Assembly: GCA_037157565.1 (NCBI GenBank)
Contig: JAZHRO010000026.1
Span: 36,764,501 to 36,828,500, forward strand
Length of the DNA stretch: 64,000 bases
Source: Thalassia testudinum
Lineage: Eukaryota > Streptophyta > Magnoliopsida > Alismatales > Hydrocharitaceae
Direction: 5' to 3'
Shown: positions 23,246-34,002 of the stretch, one piece after another
Position numbering within the stretch: the stretch's first letter is position 1
Layout of the letters: each line of letters opens with the position of its first letter
The notes under the pieces: generated by a model
Told to the model about the DNA's origin: nothing
What the model saw: only the letters and a program-made list of their open reading frames with translations
Databases searched by the model: none
Made by a program: the position numbers and the translations under genes

Positions 23246-25732
23246 ATCTGTGTTACGACCCGGTTCTCAGATCCCTACTGCACCCGAGACCGGCCCGCCT
23301 CAACTAATCCGAAGACCTAGTCATCCAACAAGAAATAACCAAAAGCAGGAAAATAAACCACATTCATACATGCAATATAACTAAGCAGAAGAAAAGAGAG
23401 AAGCAGAAAAGAAAGTAGAACAACTATCTTAAAACATAGTACATGCCATCACAACAACAACAGAAAACGTAAAGGAAACAGAAAGTAACAGGAACAGTAA
23501 ACTATGTGTCCATTACTCACTACAACAGTAGGAAAGTGAAAGAGCTGAAAAATGACTACGGCTGGGCTCGACTAGGCCCATCATCCTCTGTAGCCGGAAA
23601 CTCAGGCTGCTCAACTCTTGGTCCTGAATAGGGTTACGAAAAGACAGAGTCAGTGAACACTAAGTAGAGTGGTGTTTACATTATTTAAGTGCAAGTATAG
23701 TAAAAACAACAACAGGTTTATTTCTCATTTCTATTTATCTCATTTATGTGTTTCAAGTTCATGTATTTCTCAAAGTATCCAGGCATTTCTTGATCTTGCA
23801 TGTTCCTCATGCGAACGATCTTGATTGCAGTCTTTTCCGTGGAGTAGAAGGCACACGTGGTACTCTCCTGACCGGGAGAGTCCCTTGTGGTAGTCCTACA
23901 CCCAGTCAACCACCCCGAGGTCACTGTCGAGATGTAGCGAGACTACAGCATGCGTGATAAGCGTATGGGTAGCTACCTCACACTAACATGCGGTCAGTCG
24001 TTTCCGCTAGCGAGTATGCCCAAAGTACAGCACGGAACAGTATAGGGCCTTGCCCTCTCAGAATAGGGGTCTCACCCCTCAAAACCAAACAGGGGTCTCG
24101 CCCCTCCACAGTCCACGTACCCTCATCTGACTACTCTAGTTTGCCCAAAGGGCCTAACAAAGTCGGTGTAAGGTGGCTAGCTGAACCTCGGGTCCCGTGG
24201 GGTGGCTATCTCCCTCTCTACACTAGTAACATGCCTCGGTACCACGTATGCGAGGGCCAACAGGAGTGAATGTAAAGTAGCCAATCCTAACCTCAGGTCT
24301 CAACCCAAGGCTCTACACTAAAAAGGGACAGTTGCTCTCCTTGGTACCGCGTACATAAGGGTCAGCACACTTCCCATCTACATTCCAGATTTCCTTTCAT
24401 CCACAGGAGTTCTACCCCTAATTTCCCGTAGGGTTCATGCTCATATTCATCTCATTTATCTAGGTCCAGATCTCATGTTTCATAACTCGTTCCTCATCCA
24501 TATACAGGCAGCTCGTGTTTTCATAATTCAGTTCTCAATAACATGCAACTTGTGGTTTCATAGTCAATTTCTCAATTACATACAGGCAGCTCGTATTTTA
24601 ACATGCATCTCGTAATTATAATAAAGGCATTTGCTAACAATTTATCTTAACCATGCATTCAAATAAACAGTATAGTTCAAACAGGCTCATTCCACATCCT
24701 AGAGTTCCATCCGACTATTACAACCAAGTACATTCCTATTTAAATATTAACAACTGAGTTAAACCACTCTATAGGGTATCGCAGGAGGAATGTGGGCCTG
24801 TGCCGTAGGCCCCGAACACGCCATCGAAGAGTAACTTGTACCAGCGACCAATGTACATTAGATGAGCTCAAAACACTAGGTACTCAACACGAACACGTAG
24901 AGGAACTCGAGTAGAAAACAATGGTACTTCGTTTGCGGAAATCCGATTCCATTTGGGCCTTAAACGAGCCAAAAATGTAGTTACTGATTAAAATCAGATG
25001 TCTGGGACTAGTCCCAGACGTCTTAAAAGATGTCAGAACTTACCTTACCTTTCCTGCGGCTGATTTAGACATCCATACTCGTTCTGTGACCATCTGGGGG
25101 CAGTTCTAGATGTCAAACAAGATCTCCGATCGTCTAGAAACACCTCCGGACGTCTGGCGACGTGATCAGATGTCTAAAAGTACTTGGGAAAGCGCACTGT
25201 GTGCCTTCCCAAAGCCTGCACCTCCATACGAGCACCAGCAAATGCAATGGTCAGCCGTCATCCCCTGCGCTATGATTTGCATGGTGCAAGAAGATACGTA
25301 CCTCACGATATGGCGCTTTCAGATGTCCGACCTCAGCTTCTGACATCCTAGTGCCTCGCCAGTCGTCTGGATTTCACTCCAGATGTCTAATACTAGAAAA
25401 ATTCCAGTACCAGAACCTCCTCGCAGCTCGTCCCTCTCGCACCTCCGCCCGTAATGGCAGCTCCAGTAGCTACAGAAGCTTGAGCAACTCCTCACTAGCA
25501 TCCTCCTCTCTCCCACGAGCTTCCTCCTTGAGCTCCACTGAGCTCCCGCAGTTGTCTTCCTCCTCCCCTGCTCTCACTCCCTCTCACTCTCTCGCTCTCG
25601 CTCCTCACCGGTGGCTCTCCTTCCTCGCCGCGACTGCAGCAGAGACAGAGGGGAACGTGGTTATAGCAGGAGAAGGTGGAGGTGGCGGTGGCTGGAGTGG
25701 TGTGAGGTGGAGAGGAGAGGAGAAGGGAGGGG

Positions 25733-28050
25733 TGACGAAAGTCATTTTTGCATATTTGAAAGTCGTCGGAATCGTAGTATAGTCACGCAAAAGCATTCGT
25801 CAAAAAAAGGTTTGTAAAAATAATGAGACTTTGAGTCTCGGTCGTTTGTCTTTGGGAGGCGTTTGTTTAATTCTGAAATCGATCTTTTATCACTCTACCT
25901 TATTTAAAATCGCACGCCGATTTCCAATCTTCGAATTAAAACTTCGCCACTTCTATTATGAATTCTGATTACGTGCACGTGTGTCCAATAGATAACGAAA
26001 GTGAAAGTGTGGGTTTCAGCGTGCACAATTCTAATTACGTGGTAGCTATTTACAGAAAATGCATCTATAGTTAGGTTTTCTATATTTTTCAGAACCGACA
26101 TGCTTGTTACAAAATATATATATATAAGTAAAAATAGGCAACTTGAATTACGCAGAAAAGATGGCAACCAATAAGCTCATGGTGATTTCAAACATAGAGA
26201 ATATATAAAAATGTATCTTTTATTCATTCATTTAGAGAAGTGTTTACAACATGGAATGTAGAGGAAAGCTTGTATAGGAATGGTTGAAAATGTAAATCTA
26301 ACTACCAGAAAACGATCACATACAGGAATCTATGGGGGGATTTTGCATGCATCATTGGGAGAGAATAAAGAGCTAAACTACTAAGCAGTAAATATAAGCA
26401 GTAAACCTAAGATGAGCTAAGTTACTAATCTAGTAGAAGGAAGGGCATTCGGAGGTGGTCTTCGATGGCCTTTGAGTGGCTGAGAGAAGAAGGAGGGGCG
26501 GCCAATGGAGCTTAGGTCGGCCCTTGGAGAGAGGTTGGAGAAGTGATCCAGCATCCTGGCATGGAGATGGTGACCTTCATGGTGGTGCTCAACTCGTGGA
26601 GGTGGAGAGGGGATGGAAGTGGCTAGCCTAAGTGGAATGAATGCCAAGGAAATGGATGGGTGCAAATGGCCACCCCTTAGGTCATTTTATAAACCTAAGG
26701 GAGTCTCTCTAGAGAAGTGTGGAACTCTCTAGAGAGAGCTCCAATGAGTGGCCGGCCAAGAGTGGATGAAGTGGTTCGTAGATCCACAAAAAGTGGATCT
26801 AAGAATTGAATGCCTCTTGGTTGCTAAATTTAGCAACCAAGAGTTAGTGCCACTTTGAAGAGAGTTCTAGAGAACTCTAGAGGAGTGTGTGTGCGTGAAT
26901 GGGTGTGTGTGTGTGTGGTTGTGCCCTAGGTGGCTAAGAGGCCTAGGTTAGGTCCTAAAGGGTTTGGGTAGGTGTATGCCTTGAATTAGGGTTGCAAACC
27001 CTAATGGTTAAGGGGAAATTGCAATTAAACTTAACCTAAGTTAATTGAATGAGTGTGAACCTAATTGAGAGTGAAATAACTCAATTAGGTTGGGTTTAGG
27101 TCAATTGGACTCTCACTAAATCCAATTGGACTTGTGTGGATTGAGATCTGAGCTCAATTGGACTCAATGAGTCCAATTGGCTTAGGTGATGGTAATTGAC
27201 TTTGATCTAAGTCAATTGGGTTCAGTGATGACCTAATTATGTCCTTAGAGAGGTGATGTACTAGGGTTAGGGCACCTTAATTTAGGTTCCTATGGGGTTG
27301 GGATTAGGTCTAGGGAGCTAGAGATCCAAGATCAAGGCTTGAATCTCAAAGCAGGAACTGGAGACCAGTTCCAGACATCCAAAAATAGAGTCAGACGACT
27401 TATACTAAAAAATCAGAAGTCCAGACTTTAGTTTTGGATGTCCAATCTGAGTCAAGGGGAATTCTAGGTTCTGTTTTAGGTATTCTGTAGAAATTGGATG
27501 TCTGACAAAGTGTCTGGACATCCAATAATACTGCAGAAGTAGGTTTGAGGTGTGCGGGAGTTGGCTAAGGGCTCTAGACGTCCTATAATTCATCTGGACA
27601 TCCAGATAAAGGTTGGAACTAGGGTTTTAAGGTTTCCTAGGGTGCGGTGACCTAATCTAAGGGTGGCTAAGGCTTGGGGAAGTCTCTAGGCTATCCTAGG
27701 GCTAGGATGGACCTAAGCTCTTCACATTTTACTGCTTTATTCCTACTTAATAAAGTAGCATACCTTAACTCCCTTACATTATTATTCACTACATTTAATC
27801 TAGGTCTTCTGCTCCAACCCAGCTGCAACACCCATTATTCTTGATCCAGCTTCAGATCTAGCTTTCGATCAGCTTATTGCCCGCAATTGACATAATGAAC
27901 TTAATGAGCACATTATAACATTATTTTATGCATAGCTAAAGTAAAGCAATAAAGATGCAGATAATGCTCATGCATGCATGAATTACCCTAACTAATGCTA
28001 AGTCCTAACCTAATTTAGGTCAATTAAGACCTATGATTGCTGCGCAATCA
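25733..28050. mobile_element. Probable solo LTR inserted in Tekay LTR
   Basis: Ends TGACGAAAGTC...GCGCAATCA. It is flanked by AGGGG at 25728-25732 and 28051-28055, a perfect 5-bp duplication. The uninterrupted target is visible in the other LTR near 50860-50875. No primer site or coding region. It contains a GT-rich run (26885-26920), an AATT-centred word array (about 26980-27300) and an AGACGTC-like array (27368-27605). It is related to 20153-22231 and to part of 8739-10611. Orientation is not certain; a TTTATAAAATG on the minus strand near 26680 hints at minus. Confidence 0.75.
26980..27300. repeat. Degenerate CCAATT/AATTGG/CTAATT word array
   Basis: Many AATT-centred words in both orientations, such as TCAATTGGACT, CCAATTGG and CTCAATTAGG, with no fixed period. 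It occupies the same position as the GAGCT array of 20153-22231 and the CCTAATTAGG array at 10080-10440. Confidence 0.7.
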
Positions 28051-28262
28051 AGGGGGTTTATATAGAGGGGTGTTAGGGTTTGGGTGAAGGGTGAAGGAGA
28101 TAGAGAGCGGCCTCTGCATGCCACCCGCTTGCAAAGCGCAAAGCGCAGTACGAAAATTTCCCTTTCAAAAGTCCAGGCACGTGTCTAGACATCTGATTGA
28201 AACTCCAAACGTCTTAACCGACTAAAAATGTAAAGGTCATTACATCATAAGAATCTTAAAGG

Positions 28263-28282
28263 AAGTTTCATCCCCGAAACTT
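28263..28282 (-). repeat. Inverted repeat before the Tekay 3' LTR
   Basis: AAGTTTC and GAAACTT arms around a six-base centre, just upstream (on the minus strand) of the 3' LTR. The same structure stands at 62762-62781 in the plus-strand element. Confidence 0.7.
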
Positions 28283-28329
28283 GAGCTAACTAGGGTGCGG
28301 AAAAAGAAACGTAAAAGTGCATAACAAAC

Positions 28330-28771
28330 TTAAAGAGGGCTAAAGTAGGTCCGAAAAGACGTACCCTTAAAAAGCTTCAGGTACCGCTCTCGCATCGCCA
28401 CCTCAGGCTCCCAGGTCACCTCCTTGTACCGTTGGCTTCTCCACATAACCTTCACCAGTTGTACCTACTTCCGTCTCAGTCTGTGGATGGTTCTGTCTAG
28501 TATTTGTACTGGTCTCTCGGGGTAGGTCAGGTCGTCACCCACCTTGATACTCTCGTGGCTCAGAACGTGACTGGGATCGGCGACGTACTTCCTGAGGTTG
28601 GACACATGGAACACGTCGTGTACTTTAGAAAGCTGGGGAGGAAGGGCAAGCTGGTAAGCAACGGGTCCTACCTGCTCCAAGACCTGAAGGGGCCCCACAA
28701 ACCTCGATGCAAGCTTTCCTTTCACCCCAAAATGCTGCATTCCCTTCATGGGCGAAACACAGAGAAAGACG
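28330..28771 (-). pseudogene. integrase C-terminus and chromodomain (Tekay, segment 4)
   Basis: The last coding piece of the minus-strand polyprotein. It contains [40 protein letters not shown] and [10 protein letters not shown], the GPY/F-type integrase C-terminal module, then VQILDRTIHRLRRK. A TAG stop follows, after which the chromodomain-type text VQLVKVMWRSQRYKEVTWEP continues in frame to a terminal TAA at 28330. Chromodomains in this place mark chromoviruses and are thought to steer insertion to histone-marked chromatin. The upstream edge is cut by the insertion at 28777; the target copy TGATC lies at 28772-28776. Compared with the plus-strand copy at 62280-62714 it differs by scattered substitutions. 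Confidence 0.88.
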
Positions 28772-30613
28772 TGATCTGATGAGAACCTCATCATGAGCCA
28801 TAACTAGCTCATTTTGACCTAATACAAAGGATAAAAGCTCCTACATATCTCAAGGAAAGGCTTAACTCAGAGAATTCTGAGTTTAAGAAGAAAACAAGTC
28901 ATAAGGGGTAAAAATGCAATTTTACCAGTATAATCTGCATACAGGGTAATTCAGGGCCCAAACATAGGTCAAAGCAGCTTAATAAGAATAAAAGTGGGAT
29001 GAAATGATCTAGCGAGGGCTACAGCAATTCCAAGAAACTAAATGATAATCTGTAACCCTAAAACAACCCACTTCAATTCACAAGGTTCGAGGCAAAGTAA
29101 AAATAGAATAAACCCTCTAAAATTCATAGAAAAATAATCTATAGGGTTTAGAACCTTCAATTTGGCCTTCAGAACCCATTTTGACCTACATTGAGAACCA
29201 TGCCCAATTAATAACTTAATTTGGGTTTTTACGTAAATTGACCGGTCAAACAAGGTTTAATATAGAAATGAAATTCACCATCAGATTCCTTAGGTCCTAA
29301 TTAGTCATGTATAAAAACTTGAGCCTAAGAAGAAACCTCCTTGACCGACTTTACACTTTGGTCCTCATATATTTACTCTTTGGCCCTCAACTTTTGAACC
29401 CTCGCATTTTGGCCCCTAACTCTCCTTCGTTCTTTGCGATCAGGTCCCCCCTGCAAAACCTGCCAGCACCATGCTCCGGCGACCTTGCGCGGAGCATGGC
29501 GCCGTGCAGGGTGAGGTGGGGGACCTGGCAAGTAAACCGGGGGTGCCCTGCGTCGTCAGCCGTCGCAGGGACACCCCCCTGGTCGTTATAACCCACCATA
29601 CCGGCCGTGCGAACGCACGGACGGTATGGGTTCTTGTTTCCGGCCATCCTCCGGCGAGGGAGACACGTCGTCTCCCTCCGCCTTCCTCCCTGTTTGATCC
29701 CTATAAATACCCCCCGTTGCTCCATCGACCGGGGCAGCTTGGATCTGACGGAGAAAATCCCCAACTTTCCTCTCTTCTCTCTCCGGCAGACGCTCACCAG
29801 CTCCGGCGGTTCCTCCCCCTTCTCCTCTTCGCTCTGCCGCAATACCAGCAGCAGAGACTTCCTCCCCTGCTCTTCCCGCGCCACGCCGCACCCAGCTGGT
29901 GCCTCTCCGGCTCTCTGCTCGCCGCCGCCCCTTTCCCTGAGCATCGTCTTCTCCGGCGACAGTCGATACGACTGTCGCCCTGTTCCTCCCCCTTCGTCCC
30001 TGCAAGTAAGCTAGAGCTACTCCCCTTCTTCTCCTCTTTCTTTCCCCGCTTTCAATTTATTCAATTAAGCCCTCGACCGACCCTGACCATCGTCACCCCC
30101 TTCGTCTCCGGCCACCCCCCGGCGAGCCGCTCCCATCACCTCAGCAACCCACACGGCTCGCCGACCCTCACCGCACCTCCGCCTCATCACACTGAGCACC
30201 CTCCACCCCTTCACTGCCACTCCACACCTCCGTAACGCTTCCCCCAACAAACCCATCCTCCGACCCACAGTCCAACCTAGGGCAGCCCTTGCACGCCGCC
30301 CCGCGCCTCGCCACCACCCACACGAGCTTCGCCGCACCCTGGCGAAGCTCCTGGCACTTTCTGATTAGGCCGAGAGGCCGTTTTCTTGTGAACAGGCCAC
30401 CCGACCTCCGCCGCCATTGCCGTGCAGGAGGAACTGCTTCCGCCTGCAGCTACAGGCGCGCCACGCTCAGCGCCACGCCCAGATTCAACTCCCAGGCCTT
30501 GCGAGGCGTTCCGACAAAACACCAGGCTCGCAGCTAAGGCAGAAGGCTTCGCGTGACGCCGCGATCTCCCGCTGATTTCCCCGCTGCGGGCGCGCAATTG
30601 AGGTGGGACATTT

Positions 30614-30689
30614 AGTCCCACCTCGGAAAAGCCTAAAGAGGCGCAGCGATATAAGATGCAAAAGTGCTGGAGGCTTACTGCCTCAGCAC
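30614..30689 (+). promoter_or_regulatory. USE-like box, TATA-like box and hairpin in LTR
   Basis: AGTCCCACCTCG at 30614-30625, then 24 bp, then TATAAGA from 30650. The hairpin GTGCT, bulge G, GAGGC, loop TTACT, GCCTC, AGCAC lies at 30664-30689. GTGGGAC...GTCCCAC forms an inverted repeat around the box (30604-30622). Confidence 0.5.
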
Positions 30690-31025
30690 ACGGGGTGAGG
30701 TCCCCTTCACCCACCCGGTTACCCGGTCTCGTCCGCGCTCACGCCCCGCGGACCTGACCCGACCCGACCCGACTTAAGACTGACCTGCACTCCTCGCCCA
30801 CCACGCACGCCGGTGGGCCTGGACCCGGGCCTGACCCGAACCCGGTTACCTGGCAGCTCTGGGAGAGCTTTCCCAAGAGTGGTTTCAGAGAGAGAGAGAG
30901 ACGCGGGGGGGGGGAGGGTAGAGTAGGTTTTGCCTCTGACGAAAAACTCTGAAGTGTGCAGGCACAGGCGAAGAAGAAGACCCGCGGAAGAAGAAGGAAG
31001 CTGACTGTAGCAACAGGTAGTTTAA

Positions 31026-31051
31026 GTCGTCTGATTTGGAAATCAGACGAC
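31026..31051 (+). repeat. Perfect 12-bp hairpin containing AGACGAC
   Basis: GTCGTCTGATTT, loop GG, AAATCAGACGAC. Orthologous hairpins lie at 557-578, 38115-38140 and 45405-45430. Confidence 0.8.
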
Positions 31052-31300
31052 GGCCTGAAGGGAAAAGAAGAAAGAAGGAGGGGTGACGTCCCTGGCTGAA
31101 AAAGAAAAGAAGAAGCTGACACTTAGCCGCAGGGAGGAGAAACAAGAAGAAACTCTAAAGAAGAGGCTGAGCAAGGCAGAAGAAGAGGAAAGGCTGCAGA
31201 GAAGAAGTACAGCAGAGCCAAGGAAGAAGAAACCTTCACAGAAGAGACTGCAGAAAAAGAAGAAGAGAGGCCAAGACAGAAACCAAGGAAGAAGAAGAAG

Positions 31301-31435
31301 GAGATTTGAAGAAAGAAAGAGGAGCATCACCTCTGCAGAACAAAGAAGAAGAAGGAGATCTGAAGAAAGAAAGAGGAGCATCACCTCTGCAGAACAAAGA
31401 AGAAGAAGGAGATCTGAAGAAAGAAAGAAAGAAGA
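31301..31435 (+). repeat. 54-bp tandem repeat, about 2.5 copies
   Basis: Units start at 31301, 31355 and 31409, each beginning GAGATCTGAAGAAAG (first copy GAGATTTGAAG). The two complete units are nearly identical, so the expansion is recent. The complete Athila-like element has a single copy here. Confidence 0.85.
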
Positions 31436-31664
31436 ACATCACGAGGAGAAAACAAAGAGAACAACAAATTCTTTCCCTCTCTCTTTCTTTATTTTGTAAA
31501 AGAAACATGTATATCTCTAGAATACAACTTGCTCCCTGAGTTCGACCTCGGGAACTCTTTTATTTTCCGAGTAAAAAAATTTTTATATTTGAAATGTTGG
31601 TAATAACTGGCTATACTACAACGTTATAACAATAAAACCCGGTTGAACCAAGCACTTCATGATC

Positions 31665-31865
31665 CCCAACCTCGAACTGCACCTCTCTACGCTTCCGGTC
31701 AGCGTAGCTCTTCTGCCTGACAATGCGGAGTCATCTGTGAATCTACTCTATCATCTCCTGACTTTGCCGGATCAACCTGGGACCAACCTCCCACTTGGTC
31801 CCCACCTCGACCCAACTAAGGGTGCAGTACACCTCCGTATGTACAGTGCCTCGTAAGGTGCCATG
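31665..31865 (-). pseudogene. integrase fragment (Tekay, segment 3)
   Basis: This short piece of the minus-strand polyprotein lies between two insertions. It encodes text corresponding to [19 protein letters not shown], the region after the catalytic core in the plus-strand copy (about 62070-62270). The left neighbour is the solo LTR ending 31659 (duplication TGATC) and the right neighbour the insertion at 31866 (duplication CCATG). It joins segment 4 on one side and segment 2 on the other once the insertions are ignored. Confidence 0.85.
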
Positions 31866-32689
31866 TGGTAGAACTTGAATAGGTTGTGTTAATATGGTGA
31901 AATTATCGTTGAAGTTATTATAGTGGGTTAACCTAAATCGAGTCTATCCATCTTTCACACAATTTTTTTTAACTTGGCCTACTTAATTTTATCTTGGTCA
32001 CTTTTAGGTCCAGGGTCGATCTCAGGGAGGCGGGAATTAAAGGTCAAGGAGTTTCTACGCCTTAACTAAAACGTATATCTTCCTTGCGTTTATTATGTTT
32101 TTTGGTTTTTCTATTTAAGATTTTTTTGTTGATAATATTGTCCTTGAGGCACACCTCAAAATCAAGTTCTTGGCTTTGAGCCAAATGATTCTTGGCTTGT
32201 AGCCAACTTAGGGTTTCCAAAAACTGGTCATGTTATTCGTAAGACCGAGTACTTGCAAGACAAAAATTATCTTTTCTCTTTTACTCTCTTTTTTTTATCT
32301 TTTTAATAGCAGTAAACAAACGATAAACAAGGTAAGTTGCTGGCAAAGAAAGGAATACTTAGCTTAATATATGTATAGATATATAATAGATACAGTATAT
32401 ATATATATATATTATATATAGGGATGGAGGTGGAAGTGGAAATAGAGTGTAGCACAGTGTCAAGTTGGTCTACGTCTATTAAGACACAACCAACAAGACA
32501 GAGTGCCATGTGGAGTGTAGGGCGGATGTGTGGGAGTGTGTGTGGAGGCACTTGCTTTATGCGGATATCGGGGAATATCAGCAACTAGTGCAGATATTCC
32601 CGCGATATGATGCGCGGTGGAGTGACTAGTGCATGGGAGTATGAGTGGTGAAGTGTATATACGGATGTGGGTAGGTGGATGTGTAGGAA

Positions 32690-32720
<31 letters not shown>

Positions 32721-33997
32721 TGTATATATATATATATATGTATAGATATGTAAATATGTATATGTATATATGTATGTATGTATATATTTATAAATATATA
32801 TATATATTTAGGTATATAAGTGAGTGGATATATATATATATATATGAAGGTGTGAGTGTGTACAAGTGTGTGTGTGTGTGAGTACGAGTATGTGTGTGTA
32901 TGCTGGAGGAGTGTGAGGGAGTGGGAGAAGTTAAGCCGTCTGGCGGGTTAGAGTGCTGTCTGGAGTGCAGGACGTGCGCAGGCGCAGATGAGTGCGGGCA
33001 AGTGCGACGCGGGCAGCGCAACGCACTGCGTAGCGCTGTGCACAGCGCTGCAGGCAAGAGCAGGCGCGGGCGGGCGAGCGCAGGTGAGTGCGGGCACGGG
33101 CGACCGGCTGGCGCAAGTAGTGGGCGAGGAGAGAGAGTGCGCTGCCACCAGCTAAGTGAGAAGCGAGCCGGTGGCTACAGTGTCACGCAGACCGCGCGCT
33201 ATAGTGCGCTACAGTGCGCACGCGGTCTGCCGACCGATAGCGGCCGATTTCGCGTGCCTTGTGCACTGGGAAGCGCCTGCGCACGCGGGAAGAGCTTGCA
33301 CAGGTCATGTAGGAGCGTTCGCAGTGGCTGGTGGTGCTGCGGGTCGGTGTTGCTACTGCTGGAGCTTCTGAGCTTGAAGCTCTGGCAATGACGGTGAGGG
33401 CGATTAGCGATGAAAAACAAAAGGTGAAACCACCACGCCCACCTGCTCACCAAAGAGCTAGGCGGTGGTGGAACTCACAGTGGAGGTTGTGAGACCACTG
33501 TGAGTTTTCTCCTGCCCACAGTGTGTCTCTTCAGTGAGAAGAGATATTGTGTATAGAGAGGGAGAGGGGAGGAGGTTGGCCTGACGGTGGTGGAAAAAGT
33601 GCCTGTATGTCTGTGTGCAAAGGCCTCCGCTCAAGGGAGAGGTCAAGGCCTTTTAAAGAAGAGGAAGCATGCCACAACCATGCTGCTGGCATCGCATGTC
33701 CAGCCATGCTGCTGGCAAAGGAGTGGCGCGAAGAGGCACCCGTGCCCCATACCCTGCAGCCTCGGGAGAGAAGAATTTCAAAGCAAATAAAGAAAATGAA
33801 AATGGTGAAATTGCAATGCAACACTTGATGAAGATGTTAATTAATAGATGGCCAATTATTCACATTCTCCTCCCCTCTCAATAAATGCATGCAGTCGTCT
33901 ATTTACAAATGCAATTATAGCTACATAAGATGCAATGGCTGTGTTAGGGAATAACACAAGATGGCATTTTTACTGGTGTATTTTTGGCATGCAAACA
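31866..33997 (-). mobile_element. Probable solo LTR, unclassified, minus strand
   Basis: Ends TG...CA on both strands and is flanked by CCATG at 31861-31865 and 33998-34002 (perfect). On the minus strand it contains CTCCCTGAGATCGACCCTGG, resembling the TGCTCCCTGAGTTCGACCTC block near the end of the Athila-like LTRs, so it is probably an LTR of a related but different family read on the minus strand. The interior holds (TA)n and (GT)n microsatellites and a GC-rich block at 32930-33330. No credible protein is encoded; the frames in the GC-rich block overlap on both strands. Confidence 0.7.
32394..32905. repeat. TA/ATGT/GT microsatellite cluster
   Basis: TA runs at about 32394-32420, 32690-32715 and 32722-32850 with TATG interruptions, passing into GT runs at 32850-32905. 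Confidence 0.9.
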
Positions 33998-34002
33998 CCA
34001 TG

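Larger units (their letters stand above)
23251..28244 (-). repeat. 3' LTR of minus-strand Tekay element (interrupted)
   Basis: On the plus strand it begins TGTTACGACCCGG (the inverted LTR end) and finishes CATTACA at 28244. It is split by the insertion at 25733-28050. AGACGTC arrays lie at 24985-25390 and 28170-28225. Compared with 48328-51044 it keeps about 14 bp at the terminus that the other copy has lost. Confidence 0.85.
28777..31659 (+). mobile_element. Solo LTR, Athila-like family
   Basis: Starts TGATGAGAACCTCATCATG, ends GAACCAAGCACTTCA, and is flanked by TGATC at 28772-28776 and 31660-31664 (perfect). It is colinear with the LTRs of the complete element at 35866-45912 but more diverged and longer (2883 bp), mostly through a 54-bp tandem expansion near 31300. 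The TATA box TATAAATA lies at 29702-29709. The GC-rich middle (29500-30900) opens long frames on both strands, which are shadows of composition and are not conserved among copies. Confidence 0.9.

Noticed and set aside
29387..31122. Arg/Pro/Ala-rich frames in the Athila-like LTRs (also 36457-38374 and 43755-45662)
   Set aside because: Overlapping frames on both strands of CG-rich and GAAGAA-rich LTR DNA, not conserved in frame between the three LTR copies.
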